Shown here piece after piece: positions 1 to 8,564 of a stretch of DNA of 64,000 nt. The stretch's first letter is position 1, and the number at the start of each line of letters is the position of its first letter. The DNA comes from Ruegeria atlantica (GTDB lineage Bacteria > Pseudomonadota > Alphaproteobacteria > Rhodobacterales > Rhodobacteraceae). The notes beneath the pieces are model-generated. The model was not told the DNA's origin and searched no databases. It was given only the letters and a program-made list of their open reading frames with translations. The translations under genes and the position numbers were made by a program. The stretch covers positions 496,001-560,000 of the forward strand of contig WQBJ01000001.1 in the NCBI GenBank assembly GCA_013032095.1, written 5' to 3'.

Positions 1-318
1 CAGACCACGCTGCAGATCACCTTTGGCGTCGGGAATGGTTTTGCCGTGCTCGCGGCTCAGCGCTTCGGCCAGCTTGTCCATGTCGCGGTTCATCAGGTGA
101 ACCATCGCCATCATCACGCGTGCCCGTTTCTGCGGGTTGGTCGCCCCCCAAGCAGGTTGAGCAATCGCGGCCTGTTCAATGGCTGCGGTGGTTTCAGCCG
201 CACTCGCCATTGGGCATTTGTACTGTACTTCGCCGGTTGCCGGGTTGAAGACATCGTCGAACCGACCGGATGTACCGGCAACTTGTTCGCCATTCAGGAA
301 ATGAGTCAGGTCTTGCAT
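1..318 (-). CDS. mmsA: Methylmalonate-semialdehyde dehydrogenase (CoA-acylating), 5' part only
   Basis: Only the first 106 codons are in the window; the gene runs off the left edge. The translated N-terminus (MQDLTHFLNGEQVAGTSGRF, then a DVFNPATGEV segment and LSREHGKTIPDAKGD) is typical of the CoA-dependent (methyl)malonate-semialdehyde dehydrogenases of the ALDH superfamily, which convert methylmalonate or malonate semialdehyde to propionyl- or acetyl-CoA in valine, inositol and beta-alanine breakdown. The start at 318 is preceded by a strong GGAGGAG ribosome site. It is divergent from a LysR gene whose start is about 100 bp away, so that regulator is the likely controller. The catalytic cysteine region lies outside the window. 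Confidence 0.9.
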   Translation of the reverse strand, partial: MQDLTHFLNGEQVAGTSGRFDDVFNPATGEVQYKCPMASAAETTAAIEQAAIAQPAWGATNPQKRARVMMAMVHLMNRDMDKLAEALSREHGKTIPDAKGDLQRGL

Positions 319-422
319 CGAAAACTCCTCCGATAGATTTGCGCGCAGGATAGGCTTGCATAAATCCCGCGAACAGAGGCAATGTTTCAAAAGAGCTTTG
401 CAAAAATGCAAAAGGTAGCAAG

Positions 423-1325
423 ATGAACCCGAACTGGGATGACATGCGGATTTTTCTGGCCGTAGCCCGTGAGGAAAGCCTCTCGTCAGCGGGGCGCATC
501 CTGAAAATCGACCCGGCCACAGTTGGGCGACGCATTGCACGGTTGGAAGCGAACCTCGATGCTCTGCTGTTCACCAAATCGCAGCAGGGATATGTCCTGA
601 CGGCTGCGGGCGAACGCCTTTTGGACCACGGTTTACAGGCCGAAGAGGCGATGCGCGCGGCCGCTGGGGCCGTGGCGGGATCAACCAAGTCGCTGAGCGG
701 TCAGATCCGGATCGGTGCACCGGATGGAAGCGCGAACTATCTGCTGCCGCAGGTTTGTGCGAAAATCAGCGACGCCAACCCGGATCTGGATATTCAAATC
801 CTGGCACTACCGCGGATCATCAATCTGTCCCGACGCGAGGCGGACATGGCGCTAACCGTCAGTGCGCCCACAGCTGGGAAACTACTGGTCAAGAAAGTCA
901 GCGACTACAAGCTGCATATGGTAGCCACGCAGGAGTATCTGGAACGCAATGACCCCATTCGGTCCCTTGTTGACCTTAAAGGGCACCGGCTGATTGGCTA
1001 TATCCCGGATATGATCTTTGACCGCGAGTTGGATTACCTCAATGATATCGGAATTGACCGTGTCGCGCTTGCATCGAATTCAGTTTCGGTTCAGCTACGG
1101 CAGGTTACACTTGGCACAGGGGTTTGTGTTGCCCATGACTTCACGTTGCCGTTTCACCCGAACCTGCGGAAAATCCTGACGGATCAAGTCAGTTTGACGC
1201 GAAGTTTCTATCTGGTTCGGCACCAAGGTGACCAGCGGAACGAACGCCTGAACCGCTTTGCCAATGCCCTTACACAGGGTATCCGTGACGAAGTTGCGCG
1301 GCTTGAAGCCGATGCAGATGCTTGA
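423..1325 (+). CDS. LysR-family transcriptional regulator
   Basis: This 300-residue protein has the standard LysR plan: an N-terminal winged helix-turn-helix (about residues 1-65, with FLAVAREESLSSAGRIL and TVGRRIARLEANL) and a periplasmic-binding-type effector domain from about residue 90. It is transcribed divergently from the methylmalonate-semialdehyde dehydrogenase gene and shares about 100 bp of upstream sequence with it. LysR proteins usually control the divergent neighbour, so regulation of mmsA is inferred. The effector cannot be read from the sequence. Confidence 0.93.
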   Translation: MNPNWDDMRIFLAVAREESLSSAGRILKIDPATVGRRIARLEANLDALLFTKSQQGYVLTAAGERLLDHGLQAEEAMRAAAGAVAGSTKSLSGQIRIGAPDGSANYLLPQVCAKISDANPDLDIQILALPRIINLSRREADMALTVSAPTAGKLLVKKVSDYKLHMVATQEYLERNDPIRSLVDLKGHRLIGYIPDMIFDRELDYLNDIGIDRVALASNSVSVQLRQVTLGTGVCVAHDFTLPFHPNLRKILTDQVSLTRSFYLVRHQGDQRNERLNRFANALTQGIRDEVARLEADADA

Positions 1326-1383
1326 CAGGTCGACCCAATCGCGCAACGCTTTGGATAAGTTTACTATTTCGGAGGTGCTCCTC

Positions 1384-1821
1384 ATGCTTGTTCAGGCCAT
1401 TTTGAAATCCAAGGCGACACAAGGCGTGGTGACGGTTGAGCCTTCGGCCACGATCTCGGACGCATCGAAAATTCTTGCGGAGAAAAGGATCGGGACCGTT
1501 GTCGTGTCAGATGACGGAGGGCAGACGGCGTCAGGCATTCTGTCCGAGCGCGATATCGTCCGAGAACTGGCCGCAAGCGGCAGTAGTTGTCTGAGCAAAC
1601 CGGTTAGCTCTTACATGACGCAGGACCTGATCACGACAACGCGCCAAGCTACAGTTCAAGAGATCATGACGCTCATGACTGAAGGCCGCTTTCGCCACAT
1701 GCCCGTAGTCGAGGAAGGTAAGCTGGTCGGCATAGTAACCATTGGGGATGTGGTCAAAGCGCAGTTGTCGGAACTGGCCATGGAAAAGGATGCACTTCAG
1801 GGCATGATTATGGGCCATTGA
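1384..1821 (+). CDS. CBS-domain pair protein
   Basis: This 145-residue protein consists of two CBS motifs (about residues 5-65 and 75-135; note ILSERDIVRELA and RFRHMPVVEEGKLVGIVTIG). Stand-alone CBS pairs bind adenine nucleotides or NADH and act as energy sensors; no specific partner is evident. The frame is open upstream to 1258, inside the LysR gene, but the ATG at 1384 follows a GGAGG-containing site and gives the normal family N-terminus (MLVQAILKSKA). It is followed after 84 bp by coaD. Confidence 0.88.
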   Translation: MLVQAILKSKATQGVVTVEPSATISDASKILAEKRIGTVVVSDDGGQTASGILSERDIVRELAASGSSCLSKPVSSYMTQDLITTTRQATVQEIMTLMTEGRFRHMPVVEEGKLVGIVTIGDVVKAQLSELAMEKDALQGMIMGH

Positions 1822-1905
1822 AAGAACTGGCATCGTTTCAACCCCTTGCACCCGCGACGAAGTTATGTTTGCTAGCGCAGAAATAATATTGCGCAGGAGA
1901 GCCTG

Positions 1906-2397
1906 ATGCGGGTTGGATTATATCCGGGAACTTTTGATCCAATTACACTGGGTCATATTGATATTATCCGTCGGGCCTCTGCACTGGTGGACAAATTGGT
2001 GATTGGCGTTGCCATCAACCGCGATAAGGGACCCCTTTTTAACCTGGAAGAGCGTGTCGCCATGATCGAGGCGGAATGCGCGCATCTGACCGAGCAGACG
2101 GGGACCGAGATCGTCGCTCATCCCTTTGAAAACCTGTTGATAGATTGTGCGCGTGATGTGGGGGCTCAGATCATTGTGCGAGGGCTGCGCGCTGTGGCGG
2201 ATTTTGAGTATGAATTCCAGATGGTTGGCATGAACCGTGCTCTGGATGATTCAATCGAAACCGTGTTTCTGATGGCCGAGGCGCGGCATCAGGCCATCGC
2301 CTCGAAACTGGTAAAAGAGATCGCGCGGTTGAACGGGGACGTGTCGAAATTCGTCACGCCCCGCGTTAGTACTGCCCTGCGAGAGCGATTAGGCTAG
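1906..2397 (+). CDS. coaD: Phosphopantetheine adenylyltransferase
   Basis: CoaD transfers AMP from ATP to 4'-phosphopantetheine in the fourth step of coenzyme A synthesis. The 163-residue length is normal for the family. The nucleotidyltransferase signature GTFDPITLGHIDI with its T/HxGH element is at residues 8-20, and the conserved VRGLRAVADFEYE segment is near residue 88. An AGGAG ribosome site precedes the ATG. The 3' end overlaps the end of the convergent GAPDH gene by 9 bp, so the two genes share terminal sequence. Confidence 0.97.
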   Translation: MRVGLYPGTFDPITLGHIDIIRRASALVDKLVIGVAINRDKGPLFNLEERVAMIEAECAHLTEQTGTEIVAHPFENLLIDCARDVGAQIIVRGLRAVADFEYEFQMVGMNRALDDSIETVFLMAEARHQAIASKLVKEIARLNGDVSKFVTPRVSTALRERLG

Positions 2398-3393
2398 GGC
2401 ACCCATCGCGGCGGCTGTGTCCAGCATCCGGTTCGAAAAACCCCATTCGTTGTCATACCACGCCAGAACGCGCACCATTGTACCGTCGGTGACCTTGGTT
2501 TCTGCCAACGATACGGTCGAGCTGTGTGAGTCGTGATTGAAATCCATCGACACCAGCGGACGGCGTTCAGCGGCCAGAACACCGGGGATCTTGGCTGCAG
2601 CTTCAACAAACAGCGCGTTAACTTCTTCTTCGGTCGTCGGGCGCGAGACTTCGGCCACCAGATCAACGACCGAGACGTTCGGGGTGGGAACACGGATCGC
2701 CTGACCGGTCAGTTTGCCCGCGAGTTTCGGTAATACCAAGCCAACGGCAGCGGCGGCGCCAGTCGTCGTAGGGATCATCGACAGGGCGGCGGCACGCGAC
2801 AGGTAGGGGTCTTTGCCCGCCGTGTCATGAACCGGCTGGCTGGCGGTATATGCGTGAACGGTGGTCATGTTGCCGTGAACAATGCCAAGACCGGCATCCA
2901 GAGCAGCAGCGACCGGAGACAGGCAGTTGGTGGTGCAAGAAGCGTTCGAAACAACTGAGTCTTCTGCCGTCAGTTCGTGCTCGTTTACACCAAATACAAC
3001 CGTTTTCACCGCGCCATCCCCGCGCGCGGGGGCCGAGATCAGTACTTTCTTGGAGCCGTTCTTCAAGTGGCGTTCGGCTGCTTCGCGGGTGCGGAATACA
3101 CCGGTGCATTCAAGAACCACATCGATATCCGACCAGTTCAAAGCCTCGGGGTCGCGCTCGTTGGAAAGGCGGATTGGACCGGCGCCAACGTCCAGTCCGG
3201 CGTCGGTCAGCGTCACTTTGTGGGGGTAGCGGCCATGGACACTGTCAAATTCGAACAGATGCGCGTTCATTTCGGGTTTGGCGAGGTCGTTGATGGCGAC
3301 GATCTCTACATCTGTGCGGCCTGTTTCCATCACCGCGCGCAAAACGCCTCGTCCGATCCTTCCAAATCCGTTGATTGCCAGCTTGAGTGTCAT
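2389..3393 (-). CDS. gap: Glyceraldehyde-3-phosphate dehydrogenase, second copy
   Basis: A 334-residue type I GAPDH, which oxidises and phosphorylates glyceraldehyde 3-phosphate with NAD(P). The Rossmann start (KLAINGFGRIGRGVLRA), the active-site ASCTTNC motif near residue 155 and the C-terminal WYDNEWGFSNRM segment are intact. It lies downstream of another GAPDH gene in the same direction, separated by a 47-residue membrane-protein gene. The paralogues differ clearly (for example PARGDGAVKTVVFGVNEHEL here against PGKNVDKTIVFGVNHNTL there), so this is not a recent duplication. A perfect 12-bp palindrome sits 34 bp before the start. Whether one copy is gluconeogenic or prefers NADP cannot be decided by eye. 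Confidence 0.95.
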   Translation of the reverse strand: MTLKLAINGFGRIGRGVLRAVMETGRTDVEIVAINDLAKPEMNAHLFEFDSVHGRYPHKVTLTDAGLDVGAGPIRLSNERDPEALNWSDIDVVLECTGVFRTREAAERHLKNGSKKVLISAPARGDGAVKTVVFGVNEHELTAEDSVVSNASCTTNCLSPVAAALDAGLGIVHGNMTTVHAYTASQPVHDTAGKDPYLSRAAALSMIPTTTGAAAAVGLVLPKLAGKLTGQAIRVPTPNVSVVDLVAEVSRPTTEEEVNALFVEAAAKIPGVLAAERRPLVSMDFNHDSHSSTVSLAETKVTDGTMVRVLAWYDNEWGFSNRMLDTAAAMGALA

Positions 3394-3426
3394 ATTCCGC
3401 TCCGTCCGAATTTTGCATCCAATAAA

Positions 3427-3438
3427 GTTAGCGCTAAC
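3427..3438. promoter_or_regulatory. LacI-type operator palindrome before gap
   Basis: GTTAGCGCTAAC is a perfect 12-bp palindrome with a central CG step, the usual form of LacI-family operators. It is 34 bp upstream of the second GAPDH start, where a bound repressor would overlap the promoter. Related sequences occur before the other GAPDH gene (4781-4811). A LacI-type central carbon regulator such as CceR of Rhodobacter is a reasonable candidate, but that link is inference. Confidence 0.6.
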
Positions 3439-3475
3439 AAAGCCAGATCAACGAAAATGTCAAGCAAAACCTCTG

Positions 3476-3619
3476 TCAGCGCCAGAAAGCGAGCCAATCC
3501 AGAAAGGCGTAGAATTTTTTACCGAGGAAAACCAAATGCTCCGGGCCGAAGACGGCATAGTCCAAAATGAACCCGCAAACGATCAGGAGGCCAAGCCAGA
3601 TAGCGATTTGGTTGGTCAT
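3476..3619 (-). CDS. Small single-span membrane protein between the two gap genes
   Basis: A 47-residue ORF starting MTNQIAIWLGLLIVCGFILD and ending LDWLAFWR. Residues 4-24 form one hydrophobic segment, followed by a short amphipathic, aromatic-rich tail. It lies in the same direction as both GAPDH genes, 71 bp after the first and 82 bp before the second. The predicted protein looks coherent: one clean membrane helix, tryptophan-rich ends and no rare-residue run. Small proteins of this shape recur in Roseobacter genomes next to glycolytic genes, as far as I recall. Function unknown. Confidence 0.6.
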   Translation of the reverse strand: MTNQIAIWLGLLIVCGFILDYAVFGPEHLVFLGKKFYAFLDWLAFWR

Positions 3620-3690
3620 AGTAGCCCCGAACGAAAATGCCCGCCCAGATAACCTGAGCGGGCAAAAAGGTTCAAGATTTCAAACCGATC

Positions 3691-4692
3691 TTAGTTAAGG
3701 CGTCCCATAGCGACGGCGACGTCGGCCATACGGACAGAGAAGCCCCATTCGTTGTCATACCAGGCAAGCACGCGGACCAAGCGGCCATCCACAACGCGTG
3801 TCTGTTCTGGTGCAAAGATTGAGCTTTCCTCGGTGTGGTTGAAGTCGGTCGAAACCAGCGGTGCAGGCTCATAACCCAGAACACGCTGCATCGGACCTTG
3901 GGCAGCTTCGCGGACGATTTCGTTCACCTCCTCCACAGTGACTTCGCGCGCGGCGCGAAAGGTCAGGTCGACGGCCGAAACATTCGGGGTAGGTACGCGG
4001 ATCGCGGAACCGTCCAGACGACCTTTCAGGTTCGGCAAAACCTCACCCAGTGCTTTCGCAGCGCCGGTCGAGGTCGGGATCATTGACATGGCGGCGGCGC
4101 GGGCTCGGTAAAGGTCGCTGTGGCGGCGGTCCAGCGTCGGTTGGTCACCGGTATAGGCGTGGATCGTCGTCATGATCCCGTTTTCGATGCCGATGCCTTC
4201 GTCCAGAACCTTGGCAAGCGGAGCAAGGCAGTTGGTGGTGCACGACCCGTTCGAAACCATATTGTCGTTCGCGGTCAGGGTGTTGTGGTTCACTCCGAAT
4301 ACGATGGTTTTGTCGACGTTTTTGCCGGGTGCTGACAACAGAACTTTACCAGCGCCACGCTCAAGATGCGTTTTGGCTTTGGTGCCATCGTTGAACTTGC
4401 CGGTGCATTCCAGAACGACGTCGCAGCCTTCCCAGTCCAGTTCGTTCATATCGTAGGTCGAGAACATCTCCATCGGACCACGGCCCAGATCCATGGTGTT
4501 GCCATTGATGGCAATGTCGCGCGGGAAACGGCCATGGACGCTGTCGTATTTCAACAGGTGTGCTGAGGTTTCCAACGGGCCGGTCGCGTTGACCTTGATC
4601 ACTTCGATGTCGTTACGTCCTGACGCGGCGATGTGCGACAGGGTGCAGCGGCCGATGCGGCCAAAACCATTGATACCGACCTTGATGGTCAT
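3691..4692 (-). CDS. gap: Glyceraldehyde-3-phosphate dehydrogenase, first copy
   Basis: A 333-residue type I GAPDH with TIKVGINGFGRIGRCTLSHI at the N-terminus, the catalytic NGSCTTNC motif near residue 154 and the usual C-terminal VLAWYDNEWGFSVRM. The frame extends upstream to 4752, but the ATG at 4692 follows a GGAGA ribosome site and matches the family start. About 90 bp upstream lie GTTAGCGC/GCGCTAAC half-sites that could be LacI-type operators. The gene heads a set that continues with a 47-residue membrane protein and a second GAPDH. Confidence 0.96.
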   Translation of the reverse strand: MTIKVGINGFGRIGRCTLSHIAASGRNDIEVIKVNATGPLETSAHLLKYDSVHGRFPRDIAINGNTMDLGRGPMEMFSTYDMNELDWEGCDVVLECTGKFNDGTKAKTHLERGAGKVLLSAPGKNVDKTIVFGVNHNTLTANDNMVSNGSCTTNCLAPLAKVLDEGIGIENGIMTTIHAYTGDQPTLDRRHSDLYRARAAAMSMIPTSTGAAKALGEVLPNLKGRLDGSAIRVPTPNVSAVDLTFRAAREVTVEEVNEIVREAAQGPMQRVLGYEPAPLVSTDFNHTEESSIFAPEQTRVVDGRLVRVLAWYDNEWGFSVRMADVAVAMGRLN

Positions 4693-4780
4693 ATGATGTC
4701 TCCAAAATGCGCTTGCTTTGATGGCCATATAGCGGCGATTACTGAATCTCAAAAGAGTAAAAGCGGCATATTTTTAAGGT

Positions 4781-4811
4781 GTTAGCGCAAACCTCACACG
4801 ATTGCGCTAAC
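4781..4811. promoter_or_regulatory. Pair of GTTAGCGC-type operator sites
   Basis: GTTAGCGCAAAC (4781-4792) and TTGCGCTAAC (4802-4811) are imperfect forms of the perfect palindrome at 3427-3438. They point toward each other with an 8-9 bp gap, between the first gap gene (start 4692) and the divergent DUF808 gene (start 4875). A third related run, GCTTGCGCTAGC, follows at once. Placement and similarity suggest binding by one LacI-family regulator; the protein itself is not in the window. Confidence 0.5.
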
Positions 4812-4874
4812 GCTTGCGCTAGCTGTTGGATCGGGTAGGGTCCGGTTGCGGCAGGATACAGGAAAGGATGCGCG

Positions 4875-5834
4875 ATGAGCGGTCTGTTGGCCCTTTTGGA
4901 TGATGTGGCGGGGATCGCCAAGGTCGCGGCGTCTTCGGTGGATGACGTGGTGGCAGCTGCAGGCAAGGCCGGGGCCAAGACGGCAGGTGTGATCATCGAC
5001 GACGCGGCAGTCACTCCGAAATACGTTCAAGGCTTTGCGCCCGCGCGCGAGTTGCCGATCATCTGGCGTATTGCGAGAGGCTCGGTGTTCAACAAGATCG
5101 TGCTACTGCTGCCGGTGGCTTTGTTGCTGGCCAATTTTGCGCCCTGGCTGATCACGCCTTTGCTGATGTTGGGTGGGTCTTACTTATGTTTCGAAGGGGC
5201 CGAGAAGATTTTTCACGTCCTGTTTCCGCATGGTAGCCATGCCATCGAAGAAGACATGAACGTGCGCGATCCCGGCCATCTGGAGGAACAGAAGGTCAGG
5301 GGTGCCATCAAGACCGATTTCATCCTGTCGGCCGAGATCATGACCATAGCGCTGGCGGCCATTGAGGCGCCAAATCTGTGGATGCAGGCCGCGACGCTGG
5401 CGGTCGTTGGCATCGGTGTAACAGTTGCGGTTTATGGGTCGGTCGCGCTGATTGTGAAGATGGATGACGTGGGCCTGTACCTGGCGCAGAACGCGCCGAC
5501 GCCGATAGGGCGCGGATTGGGGCGCGGTCTGGTCAAGGCGATGCCGGGCGTGTTGAAGACTTTGTCGATCGTGGGGACTGCCGCGATGCTGTGGGTCGGT
5601 GGATCGATTGTCATTCACGGGATGGAAGTGTTGGGCTTTGGCTGGCTGGGTCATCACATTCATGATTGGGCCTATGCCATCGGGCATTCCGTATCCGAGC
5701 AATGGGTTGGGGCGGTTGAGTGGATATCCAAAGCCATGATGGACGGCGTGTTTGGTCTGGCCTGGGGGCTTGTTTTGATCCCGGTTGCAACCAAGGTCAT
5801 CGGGCCGTTGGTCAACAGGAAAGCTGACCACTAA
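4875..5834 (+). CDS. DUF808 (YedI-like) inner-membrane protein
   Basis: A 319-residue protein of the DUF808 family, related to E. coli YedI. The conserved soluble start (SGLLALLDDVAGIAKVAASS, then AGVIIDDAAVTPKYVQGF) is followed by about five or six membrane spans from residue 72 on, with a family-typical FEGAEKIFHVLFPHG between the first spans. Function is not established; DUF808 proteins are predicted membrane transport or stress proteins. It is divergent from the first GAPDH gene. The downstream frame stays open after its TAA stop (see 5958-6248). Confidence 0.88.
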   Translation: MSGLLALLDDVAGIAKVAASSVDDVVAAAGKAGAKTAGVIIDDAAVTPKYVQGFAPARELPIIWRIARGSVFNKIVLLLPVALLLANFAPWLITPLLMLGGSYLCFEGAEKIFHVLFPHGSHAIEEDMNVRDPGHLEEQKVRGAIKTDFILSAEIMTIALAAIEAPNLWMQAATLAVVGIGVTVAVYGSVALIVKMDDVGLYLAQNAPTPIGRGLGRGLVKAMPGVLKTLSIVGTAAMLWVGGSIVIHGMEVLGFGWLGHHIHDWAYAIGHSVSEQWVGAVEWISKAMMDGVFGLAWGLVLIPVATKVIGPLVNRKADH

Positions 5835-5957
5835 GATGAAGCTTTCCGCTTAGAAACCTTAATAGATGGGCCTATAATCCGAGAAATCGGATCACGCAGG
5901 TCGTCTCGGAGCGGTGCATCATCGCTTCTCTCTGCACCGAGCATTGCCGCCGACGAA

Positions 5958-6248
5958 GTGCCGTTCGACCAAGAAGAACTCTACGGATTCTTACATTTTC
6001 GTATTAATACAGCACTCAAGGCGCAGAAGCGTAGTCATTGGTCGGGCGGACGAGTTTACAACACTTTGATCGGGCAATCGGCAACTTACGTTCCCCTTTC
6101 AGGTACACATCTTCGCCAAGCGTTGTCTTGTATCGGCTTGCAATCACCCAAGAAAGTGGTGGTGCAGGGACGGTATGAGTTGCGATTGGATTACGCTCTG
6201 AAAGCCTATGATACGTTAAAGCTGAGGGTTGAAGCTGAAGCCAAATGA
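5958..6248 (+). CDS. Hypothetical protein, possibly a remnant
   Basis: A 96-residue ORF with a GTG start and no convincing ribosome site. It is basic and contains no motif I recognise. The same frame is open without a stop all the way back to the DUF808 stop codon at 5834, about 41 codons earlier, with no ATG. It could be a real small gene, the end of a decayed gene, or chance. It ends 3 bp before a strong hairpin. Confidence 0.4.
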   Translation: MPFDQEELYGFLHFRINTALKAQKRSHWSGGRVYNTLIGQSATYVPLSGTHLRQALSCIGLQSPKKVVVQGRYELRLDYALKAYDTLKLRVEAEAK

Positions 6249-6250
6249 AA

Positions 6251-6275
6251 AGGGCGGCCAAAGCCGCCCTTTGCT
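6251..6275. terminator. Rho-independent terminator between convergent genes
   Basis: AGGGCGGC, a CAAA loop and GCCGCCCT form an 8-bp GC-rich stem at 6251-6270, followed by TTGCTTT on the + strand and preceded by a run of A on the other side. It separates the small + strand ORF from the convergent transketolase gene and may serve both. Confidence 0.75.
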
Positions 6276-6293
6276 TTATTCTATGTGATTGGC

Positions 6294-8318
6294 TTACAGG
6301 CCCAGCAATTCCTTGACCTTGGCCACGGTCGCCACGGCGGTGATGCCAAAATGCTTATAAAGTTCGCCTGCGGGAGCAGATGCACCAAAGCCCGACATGC
6401 CGATGAAACCAGCCTTGGCTTCGCGGCCGCGCTCACCCAGCAGCCAGCGGTCCCAACCACCGGCGCGGACAGCGGCCTCGATGCCAACGCGAACCGGACC
6501 TGCGGGCAGAACGCGCTTGCGGTAGGCTTCGTCCTGCTGTGCGAACAGTTCCATACAGGGCATGGAAACAACGCGGGTGCCGATGCCTTCGGCTTCGAGC
6601 ATCGTTTTGGCCTCCATCGCAAGCGATACCTCTGAACCTGTCGCAATCAGGATAGCCTGACGCTTGCCTTCAGCTTCGGCTAGAACATAGGCGCCCTGAG
6701 CCACCAGGTTCTTTGTTTTGTGTTCGGTCCGTACGGTGGGCACACCCTGACGTGTCAGCGACAGAACTGAGGGGCTGTCTTTGAAAGTCAGCGCCAGTTC
6801 CCAAGCTTCAGCAGTTTCAACAGTGTCGGCGGGGCGGAACACATAAGTGTTCGGCGTCGCACGCGAGATCGCTAGGTGTTCGACCGGTTGGTGGGTCGGG
6901 CCGTCTTCGCCCAGACCGATCGAGTCGTGGGTCATCACGAATACCGACGGCACTTTCATCAGAGCAGCCAGACGCATCGACGGGCGTGCATAGTCAGTGA
7001 AGGCCATGAAAGTTCCGCCGTAGGGGCGGATGCCACCGTGCAGCGCCATACCGTTCATTGCAGCGGCCATGCCGTGCTCGCGGATACCGTAATGAATGTA
7101 GCGACCCTTGCGGTTTTCCGGCAGGAACACACCCATATCGGCAGATTTAGTGTTGTTCGAGCCGGTCAGGTCAGCCGAGCCACCAACGGTCTCGGTCATG
7201 ATCGGGTTCACGACGTTCAGAACCTTCTCGGACGATGCGCGGGTGGCCAGTTTGGGCTGGTCTTCCGACATCTGCTTTTTGAACCCGCGGATGGCCCCGG
7301 CCAACTTCTTTGGGGCCTCGAACGCGTAAGCGCGGTTGAATTCAGCCTGCTTGCGCTCGGACAACTGTGCAAAACGCTCGTTCCATGCGGCGCGTTCAGC
7401 TGCACCACGGGCACCGATTGCTTCCCATGCCGATTTGATGTTGGCCGGGACTTCGAACGCGTCATGAGGCCAGCCATAGCCTTCTTTCGCGGCTTTCAGT
7501 TGATCCTGATCGGTCAACGCGCCGTGACCTTTCGACGTTCCCTGTGCCGCGTGTCCCAGAGCGATGTGGCTTTCACATGCGATCATGGTCGGCTTGTTCG
7601 ACTTCTTCGCCTGAATAATAGCTGCGTCGATTGCCTGCGGATCGTGGCCATCGATCTCGATCACATGCCATCCCGAGGCCGCGAAGCGGCGGACCTGATC
7701 GGTGCGGTCGGCCATATCAACGGTTCCGTCGATGGTGATGTTGTTGTTGTCCCAGAAGACTATCAGCTTGCTCAGCTCATGACGACCGGCCAATGTGATC
7801 GCCTCTTGGCTGACACCTTCCATCAGGCAGCCGTCGCCTGCGATCACATAGGTATAGTGGTCCACGACCTTTTTGCCGTAGTGCGCGCGCTGGATTTCCT
7901 CGGCCATGGCAAAGCCCACAGCGTTCGAAATACCCTGACCCAGCGGACCGGTCGTGGTTTCGATCCCTTCAACCAGGAAATTCTCCGGGTGGCCTGCGGT
8001 TTTCGCGCCCAACTGGCGGAAGTTCTTGATCTCATCCAGCGTTACGTCGCCATGCCCCGTCAGATACAGCAGCGAATAGATCAGCATCGAACCGTGACCC
8101 GCCGACAGGATAAACCGGTCGCGGTCAGGCCAGTTCGGAACCGAGGCGTCAAATTTTAGGTGCTTCTCAAACAGCACGGTCGCAACGTCGGCCATGCCCA
8201 TCGGCATGCCGGAATGGCCGGAATTAGCGGCGGCGACGGCGTCAAGGGTCAGGGTGCGGATGGCCGCAGCTTTGTCCCAGTGTTCGGGGTTTGCATTGCG
8301 CAGCGCAGTCAGGTCCAC
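6294..8318 (-). CDS. tkt: Transketolase
   Basis: Transketolase moves two-carbon ketol units between sugar phosphates in the non-oxidative pentose phosphate pathway and uses thiamine diphosphate. The 674 residues are a full-length enzyme. Landmarks are [17 protein letters not shown] near residue 32, the thiamine-binding [13 protein letters not shown] with its metal-binding DNNNITIDG downstream (residues 160-200), the pyrimidine-domain [14 protein letters not shown] near residue 410 and [18 protein letters not shown] near 470. It stands alone, not in a Calvin-cycle operon, so a general pentose phosphate role is likely. No GTTAGCGC site is visible before it. Confidence 0.97.
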   Translation of the reverse strand: MDLTALRNANPEHWDKAAAIRTLTLDAVAAANSGHSGMPMGMADVATVLFEKHLKFDASVPNWPDRDRFILSAGHGSMLIYSLLYLTGHGDVTLDEIKNFRQLGAKTAGHPENFLVEGIETTTGPLGQGISNAVGFAMAEEIQRAHYGKKVVDHYTYVIAGDGCLMEGVSQEAITLAGRHELSKLIVFWDNNNITIDGTVDMADRTDQVRRFAASGWHVIEIDGHDPQAIDAAIIQAKKSNKPTMIACESHIALGHAAQGTSKGHGALTDQDQLKAAKEGYGWPHDAFEVPANIKSAWEAIGARGAAERAAWNERFAQLSERKQAEFNRAYAFEAPKKLAGAIRGFKKQMSEDQPKLATRASSEKVLNVVNPIMTETVGGSADLTGSNNTKSADMGVFLPENRKGRYIHYGIREHGMAAAMNGMALHGGIRPYGGTFMAFTDYARPSMRLAALMKVPSVFVMTHDSIGLGEDGPTHQPVEHLAISRATPNTYVFRPADTVETAEAWELALTFKDSPSVLSLTRQGVPTVRTEHKTKNLVAQGAYVLAEAEGKRQAILIATGSEVSLAMEAKTMLEAEGIGTRVVSMPCMELFAQQDEAYRKRVLPAGPVRVGIEAAVRAGGWDRWLLGERGREAKAGFIGMSGFGASAPAGELYKHFGITAVATVAKVKELLGL

Positions 8319-8564
8319 GGGCGTTGTTCCTTTGGATTACAGGCAGATGGGCGCTCAATACCATCCACCCCCCAAAGTGCAAGCGGAACTGGGTGTTTCG
8401 TTGGGGTTTCAGTGTAGGTGTGGTTCAAGAAAACAGCCCAAGTTATTGAAAGCAAACAGTGGGTATTTTCCGCCCCATTGGGTTAGACTAGGGCAAGACC
8501 CGCGCTATGTTGATTCGGACAAAGCCGGGAAACGAACGAACCTTGAAAATGAGGTGGCAGGGGC

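Noticed and set aside
6876-8159. 427-codon ORF antisense to transketolase
   Set aside because: Fully covered by tkt, which has all expected motifs; the antisense protein looks like no family.
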